From Vicia villosa (Eukaryota > Streptophyta > Magnoliopsida > Fabales > Fabaceae): 64,000 nucleotides of DNA. This document shows positions 1 through 11,731 of this stretch, one piece after another. The notes beneath the pieces are model-generated. The model saw nothing but the letters and a program-made list of their open reading frames with translations. It did no database searches and was not told the DNA's origin. Location of the stretch: the NCBI RefSeq assembly GCF_029867415.1, contig NW_026705487.1:62001-126000 (forward strand). Direction: 5' to 3'. The position numbers and the translations under genes are program-made. Each line of letters begins with the position of its first letter. Positions within the stretch are counted from its first letter, which is position 1.

Positions 1-125
1 AAAAAAAACGACACCACAAAAATTAGTGTCAGTAACATGAATATCATCTGTATCTCCCATCTAGTATATTTTATTCTCTTTAGGATCTTCTTATGTACTA
101 ATATTAAGTGTTAAGTATAGACCGT

Positions 126-137
126 GCTCTGATACCA
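126..137 (-). other. Copia primer-binding site (initiator tRNA-Met type)
   Basis: On the minus strand this reads TGGTATCAGAGC, the usual plant copia primer-binding site for initiator tRNA-Met. It lies two bases from the end of the LTR at 140-1459. It shows that the LTR is a 5' LTR of a minus-strand element whose body runs left, off the window. Bases 1-125 would be its leader and contain no coding signal that I can see. Confidence 0.85.
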
Positions 138-139
138 AT

Positions 140-1459
140 TGAAGGTGAGAAAAAGACACAAGAAGGGGGTTGAATTGTGTATCTGATAATTATTTCCTTT
201 TGAAAATAGAAGCTTCTGAATCTGACCAAGTTCAAATTCTAAGATAGAGTATGCAGCAACATAATAATTTAAAGTGCAGAAGCAATAAGTAAATCACACA
301 ACAATTATCTCGGTTCCTCTATAATGAGAGTAGTCTATTCCTCTTGCCACATAATAGCTTTTCACTATAATCAGAACCTGATTACAATTTTCATAGATAC
401 ACCAGTCAAAGACTTCATGCTCAATCACTCTAAAAGAGACTTCCTTGCCTAAACCAAATATTTAGGATATCATGCTCAATCACACTAGAAAGAGATTTCC
501 TTGCCTAAACCAATTGTTCATGAACTCCTTGCTCAATCACACTAGAAAGAGACTTTATTTCTTAAACCAATTTTTCAGGACTTCCTTGCTCAATTAAAAT
601 AGAAAGAGATTTCCTTTCTCGAACACTCAGTATGAGACTTTTACAAATTCTAAATAAAATGTTTAGGATTACAATAAGATGTACGTGATACACAATCAGA
701 GGTACAAATAATACAACACACACGAAGACCTAGGTTCTTGAGATTTCTAAGATATACAAGTGTAAGAAACTCTCAAGACTATGTGCAGCCACAAAAACTA
801 TGTACACAGGCTAAGAGACTAAAAAAAATTTAGTTCTTGTTGTGTTTTCTTGTTAAATATTTCTGTTTCTTCTTTTGAATCTTTAGTTCCTTATATAGAG
901 GAAACAAAAGACACGTGGGAAGCTTACTTGCACAAATGTCTTTGATGAAGAAGCACTTTCCATAAGAGAGAGATTGGAGTTGGTACGATGAGAATCTTCC
1001 TCTTCTGAATAATTTCTTTATCCATTGTATCTTTCTCAACTAAGGCTTTCATTGGCATCTGGGAGTAGACTGGAGAAATCATGTCAAGTTGCCTTGAGCC
1101 TTGTGCTAAAACCTCTATTTGACCTTCTCCACAGTTTTAGAAGTTTGAAAAGATGGAGATGCGTTTGCACAGAGTATAGACTAATAGACATTGTACTATG
1201 TTTCCAACAAGGCGCTTGAAGTTCCATTTGAATATCAGAGCCTGAGATAATTTTGGCGCTGAGACTCTATTTGAAAATCAGATTTTGATTCAATAGAATA
1301 TGAATTGCGTCTTCTTTATAATCTATTTAATTTGATCAGTACCTAGTTAAATACCTGCTTAATGATCCTTCACACTTAAGCAATTGTTAGTATACCCTAT
1401 TATTTTGTAAGTATTTTTTTATCATCAAAACTCAAGGAGTATGAACAGATGTTCCAACA
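140..1459 (-). mobile_element. 5' LTR of a minus-strand copia retrotransposon
   Basis: On the minus strand the LTR starts TGTTGGAACATC at 1459 and ends CACCTTCA at 140, followed by the primer-binding site. The conserved motif found near the start of the other Maximus-type LTRs (GTTTTGATGATAA) is at about 1420-1432. The long LTR and its sequence style fit the Maximus/SIRE lineage, but no coding region is in the window to confirm it. It carries a four-unit tandem repeat at 413-630. No gene is seen inside. Confidence 0.8.
413..630. repeat. Tandem repeat, about 57 bp x 4, inside copia LTR
   Basis: Four diverged units contain the core GCTCAATCACACTAGAAAGA followed by a TTTCCTTGCCTAAACCAA-like segment. 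They lie in the transcribed part of the LTR, where such repeats are common. Confidence 0.8.
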
Positions 1460-2064
1460 TGGGTGGCCATGTTACCATATGCTGAATTTCTAATTAATAT
1501 TTTATTAATCCATACTGTTGTACCCCAAAATTTGCCCGCATCTTTTTTCAAAGAGAAGGTAACGGAATTCTGTCTAAAATTTGGAGTTTCATATAATCTT
1601 GGATTTTATTTCATAAATACCCTGATTTTATGAATATTCAGTTTTTTAGAATATTCTTATACGGTATTTTGGTTCGCTGTTGAATTTATTCTTACACAAA
1701 CGCCAAGTACTGTTTATCACTTCACACACGCTGTTTATTTGAGTTTTATTTGTAGATAAATAGTACTGACGCAATTGGTACATAATTAAATTTTGCAGGC
1801 ACAGAGTCCGGGGATTCAGACTGTACTGGTAACAATTAAATTATTATTGTTTTTTGTTTCCCACTAATTTCTGTACTATATTATTTTCAAAATCTTTTCC
1901 TCTCTTTTCAAATCTCTTTCTTTCAAATCAAATCCTAACTTTATTCCATACATCTTTCTTTTCAAACCCTACCATACACTTTCTTTCAAAACCTACTATC
2001 ATTCAAACTTTCCTTTTTGTACGGTATCACTTCATTCCCCAACGTCTCCATCCTTCTTTTCTCT

Positions 2065-2074
2065 CTATAAATAC
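2065..2074 (+). promoter_or_regulatory. TATA box in Ogre-type LTR
   Basis: CTATAAATAC stands in a pyrimidine-rich context about 550 bp into the LTR and about 100 bp ahead of the ORF at 2174. It is the best candidate for the element's transcription start and would make that ORF the first one in the RNA. Confidence 0.6.
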
Positions 2075-2173
2075 CCCTCATTTTTTCCATAAAATCTCAC
2101 ATCAAATTTCACTCATCCCCCAAATTTCTATCATACCATCTCATAATTGTTTTCTCTTCTTCCCCGACAAAAA

Positions 2174-2440
2174 ATGGCAAAGTGGGTGGATACGTTTTTT
2201 CTTATGGTCATCACTGTTTTTACGGTGATCATGTCTTTCTTCTGTCTGCATAGTCCTGAGAAATGCGGACCTGGGATGCTTACACTTCCGTGCATCTATT
2301 TTCTGTTGTTTATAGCATGGGTCTTTAATCGTCATATTAAGAATTTGTCGTATCCTTCGCTTTCAAATAATGTACCGTTCATTATATTTGTCGTACTGTT
2401 CGCTATATTTTTTATGAAATATTTGTACTCTCAGTATTAA
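2174..2440 (+). CDS. Small membrane-protein ORF inside the Ogre-type LTR, unknown function
   Basis: An 88-residue ORF that I do not recognise. The ATG at 2174 follows a run of A and is the first in-frame ATG; the upstream extension to 2147 uses no ATG. The product is strongly hydrophobic, with probable membrane segments near residues 8-27, 34-52 and 67-84. Between them are polar turns, including a short C/P/G-rich loop after segment 1 and a basic/polar loop after segment 2. It lies about 100 bp after a TATA box, so it would head the LTR transcript. Ogre elements are known to carry an extra ORF ahead of gag, but in the internal region rather than the LTR, so I do not equate the two. It could be a chance AT-rich ORF. 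Confidence 0.4.
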   Translation: MAKWVDTFFLMVITVFTVIMSFFCLHSPEKCGPGMLTLPCIYFLLFIAWVFNRHIKNLSYPSLSNNVPFIIFVVLFAIFFMKYLYSQY

Positions 2441-5400
2441 ATATTATACTATTTGTTATACCGTCGTTTAATTATCGAGATAATATTATGTGTGTTTATT
2501 GTTAGTTAAATATTTATTTTTCTGTGCATTAAATCCTTTTCAATTTTATTATCGGTAATTTCGTTCGCGTACGGTATATTTTAATTATTTATTATGTTTG
2601 TGTTTTTCTAACAAATCATGAAAATAATTTTTCACCATTAACACAACAAAAACAAAAGGAAAAAATTAACTTTAACTGTTAAGTTTTCACTTTAACTGTT
2701 ACGTTAATACCCGGACAGCCAGTTAACAGTCAAACCCGCTGACAGCACGATTCTCCGTGTTTTATATCATCATTCAAATCAATCTTTCTCATTTCAAAAT
2801 TCCAAGGTTTTTGTTCTATAAGTCTTCTGATAATCACATGATCAGCAGAGACTCAACACTGCACAAAAATCATGTACGCTTAACTGTCTCCTACACAAAC
2901 AGTCCCTAACTAGGGTTTTTGTTTTTTTCAGGAGAACAAGTTTTTTGAGACCTCAAATGGATTTCATGGATCTCCATATGTCTCAAAGTACCACCAGACA
3001 AATTTTCAAACTTCGATTCGCTCGGACGCACAGTCAACGGCTCAAACAGTCAACAGACGACCAGTTTGACCGAAAAGTCAACAGACAGTCAAAAATGAAA
3101 TTTTTTGTCAACATCCATATTTTGTCAAAATAATCATCATTTGATCAATGGTTGATCATAATTCATCAAGAAAAGTTCAGAAATCAACAAAACCCTAAGT
3201 TTCGAAATTAGGGTTTTCTCCTAAAAAGTCAACTGAACTTTGACCGGCCATAACTCTCTCCTCGTTCATCCAAAAATTCCAACCAAAGCTTATTTTTAAG
3301 GAAATTCAATTATCTTTCAAATGAAATTGGTCCCATGGTCATTGGATTTACCATTTGGAAAATATGAGCCAAGACATTACAGGTCATTTTCAAAGTCAAC
3401 AAAAAGTGGTTTTTTGTCAAAGCCCATAACATCAAGATAACTTCTCCAAATGCAAAAAAGCTTCCAAAGTAGCTTGTAGAGGACATCTTGAGGTTTCTAA
3501 AAAGTATAAGAACTCCTTCATATGATCAAAATTGAGGGATTTATGCCTTGTTGAAGTTGGCTATTTTTTGGGAAAATGCATGAAACTAGCATTGATCAAA
3601 ATTGTTTTTTTTCCAAAAGAGGCCAAGTATTCTTGATCCAAACATGTTTCTAATGATGTTAAAGGGCTCCCACGACCAACATAAGGCCCATGATATTTTT
3701 ATTTCTTTTTTAATTTAATTTTATTCCATTTAAAGTTAAATTAAAAAAGAAATGGTTCAAGATAATGATTCAAGGCTTTTGTCCTTAGCATGAGCCATCA
3801 AATTCAATCCAAACTCTGCAGCATAGAGATGTACAGCAGGCCTATAGCAAGAGGGGTGAAGAAAATTGAAGCCATGGCCAAGAAATTCAAAGCTTTTATT
3901 CATAAAATATTCAAAGATTCAAAGGCACTCAAGTATGGAAGAAAAGCTTGGTAGCTTAAGATTTCAGCACTCATATTGCTTATAAATGACATGAATACTT
4001 CAACAACAAAGACACACACGAAAGTCCACCCAAAGAATAGCTAAGAAACTCACAAAATTCTCAAAAAAAATCTCAAAACTTTGTAATTTTCATTTTTTAG
4101 TTTCCAACCATTATCTATACAAACTAATTGTCCAAATCATCTTCTAAGACATAAATTAGTAAGTTTGGATCATTACTCATGGCTATATGCTCATAGAACT
4201 CATGTTTCAAAAGTAACATATTCATGCATATTTTCAACTTTTAATATCTCCATTGTAAGCATGTTTAAATGAAAGCTAATGCCTTTGTTATCTTTCTGAG
4301 ATTATATGGAGTAGGTTTAACGTATCACATGTGAGCTTAAAGCCCTGAACCATGGTGTGCCATGTTTGAAGCTCAAAGCTTCAATCTTTTCGTTTTCATA
4401 TTTAACATGCTCAAATGAAGAAACTAACACCACCAATGAACTCCCAGCATGCCATTTAGTGGATCTGGGTTGTGCTTGTGGATTTATTCTCACGTTTTTG
4501 CAGGTTCCAAAAAGCATGGAAAAAGAAAGAAAAATCCGCAGGTAATTTGGCTGCTAAATCCGCAGCAAAATCCATAGGAAAAAGGAAGAAGATGATGAAT
4601 AGTAAAGAGGACCTTTTGACCGCTCGCGTGGCATTTTCCCTTCTTTTCATTCGCTAGTCAGCTCGCGTGGGTCCCACCTGAGACTTTTGAAAGCTGACCG
4701 ATCCATTGTTGCACTCCTATCCATGTATACCATGTTCTCAACATCTGAGCCATCAGATCAATTTGATCACTTCATCCAACGCGCATGCTTCGTTTGACCA
4801 TACCAAAGACCTTCCCTTCAACCATACTTGATCCAGATTTAATATATATTTTTCATTTTATTTAATTTTCTTTACAAAATTATTTAAAAATAGTTTAAAA
4901 ATCAGAAAAAATATGCAAAAAAATATTTTAGGTTGATAAAATATTGTCTTAATTTTTGACACAAATATTTTATTTTTCTTAATAATTAAATATTTTGTTT
5001 AATTAATCAATATATATTCATATATTTCCATTTCAATAATTTTTAACCTATCAAAAAAATCAGAAAAAAAATATTTTCTTTTTATTAAATTAGGTTTATA
5101 CATTATAAACTAATTTTGTATATATTTAGAATATTTTTCTCTTTAACTTTAATCTATGTGTATAATTATTTGTATAATTATATGTTAATTAACTTAATAA
5201 TTCCATGGACCTTCTAAAAATCACAAAAAAAATTAATTTTATTTTAAAATTAATTAACAAACAACTTGGACATATTTTTTAGACTTAATTTTTTAGGTTT
5301 AAATTTTATTTCTAATTCTTAACCTTTTATTTAAATTAATTATGCATTAATTTTAATTAAAATCAACCATCCAAAAATTCAAAAATATTTTCCCTTTATC

Positions 5401-5850
5401 TTATTGCAATTTAAATTCATAGATAAGTGTATAGGTTGTCAAATTCATGTAAATAGCGTAGTTTACATTTCTCGCACAATCGATGTAATAGCGTAGATTT
5501 ACTTTCCGCATTTTACATTCACGCAATTTAATTTCTGTACATATAAAACTGCGTGTATGGCAAGAATAATAGCTGAAGCGTTAGATCACTAATTTCAAAG
5601 ACAAAAATATCTGAAATAAATCACAATCACACTTGCACCTCTTAGGGTAATCCCTCTGTTACTCTTTTCAAAATCAAAACTCACTGTTTCAAATACAATT
5701 CAAATTTCTTCTGTACCCAGTCAAGGAAAGTTTTCTAAAGAAATAGAACCTTATAAACTTAGGGTATACCTCCTAATTGCTTGCTCAATCAAAAATAACA
5801 AAAGCTTTTCCACATCACTGTTTTTCAAAACAAACTTTCAAAAAACTACA

Positions 5851-5968
5851 CTTTGTATATATCCAAACAAGGATCATTACGAAGTTAAAAATCTTTTTCA
5901 AACCATCAAAATATCTTTCGAAAGATAAACACTTTGTATACATCCGCACAAGGATCATTACAAAGTTA
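5851..5968. repeat. Two-copy tandem repeat, 81 bp period, in Ogre-type LTR
   Basis: CTTTGTATATATCCAAACAA at 5851 and a close copy at 5932 continue with GGATCATTAC. The repeat creates an open frame over 5777-6049, but that frame has no ATG and is not taken as a gene. Confidence 0.7.
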
Positions 5969-6268
5969 ACTCTCTACAAAATATTTAAAACCACATACAA
6001 GCATTTCAAAGCAAGACAAACGATTCAAACAAGTGAGCTAAGCAATTAAGAGCCCATGGATAACCATGGATACAAAGGGTGCTAACACCTTCCCTTTGTA
6101 TAACCTACCCCCGAACCCAAAATCTCTTTAAGGTCTTTTTCTGTTTCTTTTATAAACCTTTCCTTAATTGGATAAAATAAAAGTCGGTGGCGACTCTCTG
6201 ATTTTCACAATTCAAAAATAAAAAGAAGAGTCAGTTCGCATCCCACAAAAAACCGAGGCGACACATAC

Positions 6269-6968
6269 CCAATTCAAGATGAAATAGAAAGCGTAAACAT
6301 ACATATAGTATCCATGTAATTTGGATGTGAAGATAATGATCTTGATAGGGCGATGACCTTCTAGTTGTAGTTTCCTTAATTCCTTTATTCTTCTTCCAAT
6401 AAGATAAAGAGAATCGAAATTTTATGATAGTTTATATATGGTCTACAATTGGGGACCATAACCCTTAATTTATAAGAATCACATGCCCTTATATGAAGGG
6501 TCATGATTATTCAAGTTTTTTTATTCTTATTTTATCTATCACAAAAGAGAAATAAGACTTCTAATTGAAGGAAAATCGTGATACAATGTGTAATGGAAAG
6601 CAAAGTTTTTTCTTTAGTGATCCTTATGAATGGGCATGATCAGTGATTAAAACAGTTACCTCTTATGGCGATTAAAACCTTTGAGGCAGAATCGAATATG
6701 TGATCACATGCATTGATGAAGAACAATGCTTCTACTCAGTCCACATGGACAGATGCCTTCAGTCATTGTTCTAGCTGATATGAATGAAAGCTTTGAGTGA
6801 GAGAGAAGGAAAATATGAATAGGCTTTCTCAGACTGAATTTTCATCAAGTAAGATTTCTTATGCACAAGGGTTCTATTTATAGAACCACTTGTGTCGGTT
6901 GCAAGCTAAAAAACCTACTTAAGTGTACTTACAACATACCTTATGATGTACCGTATATCACTTAAGTG
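6269..6968. other. No gene; old repeat sequence beside the Ogre-type LTR
   Basis: About 6390-6530 resembles 14610-14790 (shared GGGTCATGATTATTCAAG and TATATATGGTCTACAATT-like stretches), so this is dispersed repeat sequence. The last 60 bases contain CACTTAAGTG-type palindromes that continue after the solo LTR at 8408-8486. Confidence 0.55.
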
Positions 6969-8407
6969 TGTGAGGGCAACTGTGTATTTTCATGATGTCA
7001 AAACATTGTGAACTTGACCAAATTAATGTGGAAACAAAGGAGTCAAGTAGATGCATTAAGGAAAGGCATTTTTGGCAAAATTCAGTCAACAGGTCGATGC
7101 ACTAATGCTACAGGTCGACCTATTGGTGGACTTAAGAAAATTTCTATGTTGAGGCAGAATGCGTCGAAGCATTGCCTGTTCAGGTCGACACATGGAACTT
7201 TGAGGAAATCTCAGGAATGCGCACGCCGACCCTACAGGTCGACGCATGGAACTTTGGGGAAATCTCGGGTATGCGCACGCCGACCCTACAAGTCAACGCA
7301 TGTGTCAAGTTTGCTCCAAAAACAAGTGCAGAATTGCAATAGGTCGACCTACACATATGGACAGGTCAACCTATCGCTAAAATTACTGGTTTTTTGCTGA
7401 TTTTAAGTGGCCAATGAAAAGGGTGTGGTATATATTGTCTTTGATCATTCTCAAGAAAGTTAACAAGAAACGTGAAAGATATACTCAAGCTTCTTCTCAT
7501 CTTCAACCTTTCGCTTATTGATCAAAAATCACACATAATAATCTTTTTCGATCGAAGTAAGGAACGTGCGTTGATAAGGTTCGACGATAGACTATTGTCT
7601 TGTTCGAGTGAAGATTGTTGATGGTGTTTCTTCTATGAAACCTTAGGGTTTTTCCTTCTACATCAAGGGTTTGATTTGAAGGTTTTTGACGATCGCTTCG
7701 CTTTGGGTTCAATTCAGCCGAGCATAAGGAATTGAGGGATTGTAGATTCGCTCATCAAATTTTCTACAACCGGAGGATTGAAAAGGAAGGATCGGGGTCT
7801 TGATCGGTGAAGATCATTGACATTGACTTGGTTCTACTTGAATCAAGGGGAGGAAAGAATTGTATTCAATTTTACTGCATATGTGTAGTTGGTGATTGGT
7901 AAACTCTTTCCTTGTTAAACATTTTGCAATCAAATAAAACTTTCCTAATTTCATTTGAAATTAGGGGCAGACGTACTCCTGCGAGGACGATAGAGGAACT
8001 GCCTAAACAAATATCGTGTTCTTTATCGTCTTTAGTTTTATCTTTTCTATATTCGTTTTCGGTAAAAACTCATAGTTGAGCAAAAATTGAAGCTTGGTGA
8101 AAATCGCTCACCAAGTGTTTGATAAAATTACACATTCAATTTTTGGTCAATTTGAGTGAAACGGTTCATTGCGAGTAAGACTCATTTAAGTGTGTATGCT
8201 AGTCAATTGATAATTTCGTTGAAGCGAGTAACTAAAATTCACCATTTTCATCCAATTCGTTTATTGCACATATCCAGTCCCCGATAACTTGATCGTTCAA
8301 GACGATAAGTTTGATTCCGAGGAATCACGTTTCAAAAGCTGAATTTTTCTTAAGTCGGAAAAAGGTGGTCTATTCACCCCCCTCTAGACCATTCCTATCG
8401 TCTAACA
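6969..8407 (+). mobile_element. Solo LTR, probably copia, with AGGTCGACCT cluster
   Basis: The LTR runs from TGTGAGGGCAAC to TCGTCTAACA and is flanked by AAGTG (6964-6968 and 8408-8412). Its 1439 bp hold a palindrome cluster at 7091-7372, a TATA-like GGTATATATT at 7427 and a C-rich TTCACCCCCC near the 3' end, a style usual in plant copia LTRs. No primer-binding site or internal region follows, so it is a solo LTR. The 130-codon frame over 7008-7400 comes from the repeats and is not taken as a gene. Confidence 0.8.
7091..7372. repeat. AGGTCGACCT palindrome cluster and 54-bp tandem duplication
   Basis: Perfect AGGTCGACCT occurs at 7112 and 7341. One-sided or diverged copies are at 7091, 7182, 7236, 7290 and 7363. 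Between about 7184 and 7291 a 54-bp unit (CATGGAACTTTG, then GCGCACGCCGACCCTAC) is present twice in tandem. The cluster lies just upstream of the probable TATA box of the LTR. Confidence 0.8.
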
Positions 8408-8625
8408 AAGTGTGTGGTACCTTACCATATCTTGTATTCTACTTAAGTGCACCATACCTTGCGATGTTCTATAATTCACTTAAGTGCACCGTACCTTACG
8501 GTGTTCCTCATTTACTTTACCCCTCATCAATATGTTCTTGTGTGTGACCCAGTAGGTTCTCGCAAAGTTTGCAATTATATTAAATCATGCATTTGTGATA
8601 ATAAACAGTGAGCAATATCTAGCAA

Positions 8626-9308
8626 GTGAGTGACCCATTTGAGCCGACCCGCCAAGCCCAAACAATCATAGGGCTTGGTCCTTAAAATTGGAGCCGATAT
8701 TTTTCAAGGCCTTTTTTAGCTACGCCTTGAAAAGCCCACTACCCATTAGGGCTATCCCATATAGGCCGTGCGTATCCCATTAGGCCCGCTTGATTATAAA
8801 TTTTAAAAATATATATTAATATTTATATTATCTTACTCTAAAATAGCATATTGATTTTCTCACTTCACTACATTTTATCTCTATTCTATTCAATCTTTCT
8901 CTTTTAAATATTATACATCAATATAATCAACATTTTTTCATTGTATTGTATTATTTTTTCTCTTATAATAAATATTCAAGTATTATTTTATACAATTTAG
9001 ACATATATTGTATTTAAAAACACATTATAGTATTTATAAGAGATAATCTAGTACTTAAAAATGTATTATGCTTAAAATAACATAATTTTTAATTTTATTT
9101 ATATTAAATATTATGGAGTTTTTATTTTCATTTTTTAAAATGATAAAGCTCATTTAGGGCCGGGTAGCCGGAAGCCCATATAGAGCCGGGTTTGGATAGT
9201 AAATCTCGAGCTCATATTACATAGGGCCTTTTTGGCCCATCCTTAAAAAACCCAGGGCCCGCCATGTCCGGTCTGTTTAGGGCCAGGTAGCCCATTTTGA
9301 CAGCTCTA
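8626..9308. mobile_element. Degenerate hAT-like non-autonomous element
   Basis: The right end GCCCATTTTGACAGCTCTA and the left TGACCCATTTGAGCC, with internal inverted GGGCCGGGTAGCCC-type words, match the style of legume hAT-derived elements. The flanking CTAGCAA and CTAAGCAA look like a decayed 8-bp target duplication. The interior is AT-rich and codes for nothing. Boundaries are approximate. Confidence 0.5.
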
Positions 9309-9590
9309 AGCAACACATCACTGCTACCCAAGTCACGAAAATATCATGTGATCTGACAAAACCATGTTCGTGATAATACTTGTGTGTACAATTACCCTTT
9401 TCCCTTATGTATATATTGAACACAAGGCAGAGACCGTGTCACACTTAACATTTCATTAAACATACTAGCTATTCTAGGGACTTTATTATTTGGAAAAACA
9501 AACATAATAAAGAAATGCCTTTTATTATTAATAAATAATTTGATACAAGTACCAAATGAACCTCTAGGACTTACACCAACACTAATATCT
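9309..9590. other. No gene; copia LTR-like remnant
   Basis: Sequence such as AAGAAATGCCTTTTATTATT and GTATATATTGAACACAAGGC looks like the end of an old LTR. Together with 8530-8625 it seems to be one repeat split by the hAT-like element. I see no coding sequence. Confidence 0.4.
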
Positions 9591-9804
9591 ATACAATATT
9601 TTTCATGACAATTATATTCTTAGCCATAAACCTTACATTGAATATATCACTTTTATTTGACTAATTAAATAATAGTCCTAACACATTCATTTATTACATA
9701 CGACTAAAAAATTAAAATTATTTTAAAATAAAATATAAAGTACAATTATTATATCTTAAAAAGAAAAGTTATATGCTTAGAACTGATATAATTATTTTTT
9801 AAAC

Positions 9805-10108
9805 TTAATCCTCGGATATCAATCTATTATGACAATAATGGTCAATACACTTCATAACTAAAGGTAAAGTCTTCACTGGACAATCACTATCTTTAACGCA
9901 AGGAATGCGACCACGGTTAAAACCTGCATTGAAAATGGAATATAGAACAATGGTTGGAAAAGGTGATAAATATGATATCATATATAAGATAAATTGTAAA
10001 GTTTGAAAACAATTTGAAAAAGAATATACCACGACCACCATTGGTTACTACAAAATATAGAGAAAAAAATGTGAGAAGAACATAAACAAACATGATAATT
10101 TCAACCAT
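9805..10108 (-). CDS. NCR-type secreted cysteine-rich peptide, gene 1 (two exons)
   Basis: Exon 1 is 10030-10108 and exon 2 is 9805-9923, with a GT donor after 10030 and an AG acceptor before 9923, giving 65 residues. Exon 1 encodes a hydrophobic signal peptide starting MVEIIMFVYVLL. Exon 2 encodes a short peptide with cysteines at 35, 41, 52 and 57 (C-X5-C-X10-C-X4-C). The signal-peptide exon plus mature-peptide exon and the four-cysteine spacing are those of NCR peptides of IRLC legumes. These are made in infected nodule cells, processed by the nodule secretory pathway and sent to bacteroids to drive their differentiation. Arg/Lys and Asp/Glu are mixed in the mature part, so its charge is not extreme. 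A paralogue with the same exon lengths is at 15389-15692. Function is by family resemblance only. Confidence 0.85.
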
Positions 10109-10154
10109 ATTTTTCTTCCTTTACATATATATAATAAATATAACTATTTTGTGC

Positions 10155-10163
10155 ACTTTATAG
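10155..10163 (-). promoter_or_regulatory. TATA box of NCR gene 1
   Basis: The minus strand reads CTATAAAGT about 47 bp ahead of the ATG. A matching CTATAAATG stands at the same distance before the second NCR gene, and the surrounding sequence is conserved between the two copies. Confidence 0.6.
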
Positions 10164-10373
10164 AAAATTTTCATTTGTTGTCAACTTCAAATAAACAATT
10201 TTAAGCATTGAGACTTGTAGAAAGCAAAATATAAAATTAGAATAATATTAAAGATTCAATATAAAATTTTGATGAACATCAAAGTTTAAATTTCATTAGA
10301 TATTTTTTAATTAGCTTCTAGCCTTTTCGTAATAGATAGAAGCAAATCTAAAATAGTTAGGTTAGTTTATCTT

Positions 10374-10554
10374 GGGTTAATAGTAGTTTACCCCCCTGTA
10401 ATATGAGCGTGTTTTGATTTACCCCCCCCCCCCCCCACCGTTGCCAAAGACAGGTTTTGGCAACGGCTTTTTTTTAAAAACCGTTGCCAAAAGGTAGGGA
10501 GGGGGGAAAAGCAAAATTCGCTAACATTACAGGGGGGTGAACTACTATTAACCC
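10374..10554. mobile_element. MITE, Mutator type, upstream of NCR gene 1
   Basis: A 181-bp element with inverted ends GGGTTAATAGTAGTTTACCC and the matching GGGTGAACTACTATTAACCC, flanked by 9-bp GTTTATCTT on both sides (10365-10373 and 10555-10563). The 9-bp duplication points to the Mutator superfamily. The core has an inner hairpin of CCGTTGCCAAA words and a run of C. The paralogous site near 15955 is empty. Confidence 0.85.
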
Positions 10555-10679
10555 GTTTATCTTTGTCACCTTCATAAACTTCATCAACTTTTAGCGTTTT
10601 ATTTAATTTTAACTTTTAGTCTTTGACATCTTCATTAAGTTAGATGTCTAAAAACAATTTTCTAACTTATTAAATCGCA

Positions 10680-11540
10680 TTTAGTATAATATAATTGCAA
10701 CGCAAAAACAATGTAGAAACAGTAAATAACATAAGAGAATTGGTAATTCAGTTTGGTGTAACCACACATGTGTTTGGAGGGCTTCCAATCAAGAAATAAA
10801 ATCCATTCTTCAATAGAATTAGTAAAAAGTGTCTTAGATGAACCAGCCCCTTGTTCAATGTCTTTCTTCTTAATTCTACCCTATTATCTTTCTACTCCCC
10901 CTATATATGAGAACTCCCATCACTTTCTCTCAATCACTAACCCTAGATATAAACATCAATAAATAGAATGATGAATGTTGAATTACAACTCAACTAAATA
11001 AACAAACTACTATGCCTTATTATATGAACATAGATGCTAGCGTGGTGTACAAGAAACATAAACAAAAGACGTAAATAAAGCCTAACACAAATATATTCAA
11101 TCCTTGTGCTCACATTTTTAAATGGGAGGAATGAATCCTTAAATATCAATGCAATTTTGTGCTTTTCTCCTTTCGATGTCAGCTATGATCTTTCCAGAGT
11201 TATAACAGATTAAGTTGAATTTGATTTGTTCCTCAGAAGCCTTCAGCAAAAGATATGATTTCTTTTTAATTCAAATTTAAATTTTCATTTAAATTGATTT
11301 GATCTTCAACAAACTGTCAAAAAAATTATGATCACTCATTTCTAAAAAATAGTAATAAATCTGATTAAAATCCAATTAGAAAATTTACTCCAAACTGCAA
11401 CTAACGTTGCCTACTGTCAAGGGCCAGATGTTTCACACATGCTAGAACATCGTGTCCCACATGTGTCTCTTCTTATCCAAAGCATCTTGTATACTATATG
11501 TTGTTTTGCATGATACAACTAATATAAAAAGAACGCTAAT
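10680..11540 (-). mobile_element. Remnant of a minus-strand copia LTR
   Basis: Near 10700 the sequence has the CAGTAAATAACATAAGA and CAGTTTGGTG words typical of the 3' part of a plant copia LTR read in reverse. At 11540 there is ATCTCCCCCTTTGG, a reverse polypurine tract. The ends do not show clean TG/CA, so boundaries are approximate. No gene is seen. Confidence 0.45.
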
Positions 11541-11731
11541 CTCCCCCTTTGGAAAATTTTGGAAAAACAGTTCTTTCAAAACCTTACAAGATGTGCAAAT
11601 TAAGGGTAAATCTTCAAAACATAACACAATTGATCAACATAAGCACCCAATACTCACAACAACCTAAGAAAATAATCAAGTCATGCAATCACTCATGATA
11701 AGTTAGTCATGCATTCACACACAGTAAGTAG

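Larger units (their letters stand above)
1516..6263 (+). mobile_element. Solo LTR of an Ogre-type Ty3/gypsy retrotransposon
   Basis: The LTR starts TGTTGTACCCCAAAATTTGC and ends ACCGAGGCGACA, and is flanked on both sides by CATAC (1511-1515 and 6264-6268). At 4748 bp it is near the length usual for Ogre LTRs. The segment around 6075-6200, with GGGTGCTAACACCTTCC and AAGTCGGTGGCGACTCTC, resembles the end of legume Ogre LTRs as I remember them. No internal region is present, so it is a solo LTR left by LTR-LTR recombination. It holds a TATA box at 2065 and a short ORF at 2174. The rest (2441-6263) is AT-rich with no supportable gene. Confidence 0.85.
6917..8486. repeat. CACTTAAGTG palindrome cluster, split by a solo LTR
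   Basis: ACTTAAGT cores occur at 6917, 6960, 8441 and 8478, two of them as full CACTTAAGTG (6959-6968 and 8477-8486). They are interspersed with CATACC or GTACC words. The solo LTR at 6969-8407 interrupts the cluster exactly after one palindrome. Confidence 0.7.

Noticed and set aside
1854..2228. 124-codon frame rich in Phe, Ser and Leu in the Ogre-type LTR
   Set aside because: Low-complexity pyrimidine-rich sequence around the TATA box. It overlaps the better small ORF and has no family resemblance.
5777..6049. 90-codon frame with an internal repeat
   Set aside because: No ATG at its start. It arises from an 81-bp tandem duplication in the LTR.
7008..7400. 130-codon frame with RSTHGTL repeats
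   Set aside because: It arises from the 54-bp tandem duplication and the GTCGAC palindromes of the LTR. No homology or codon support.
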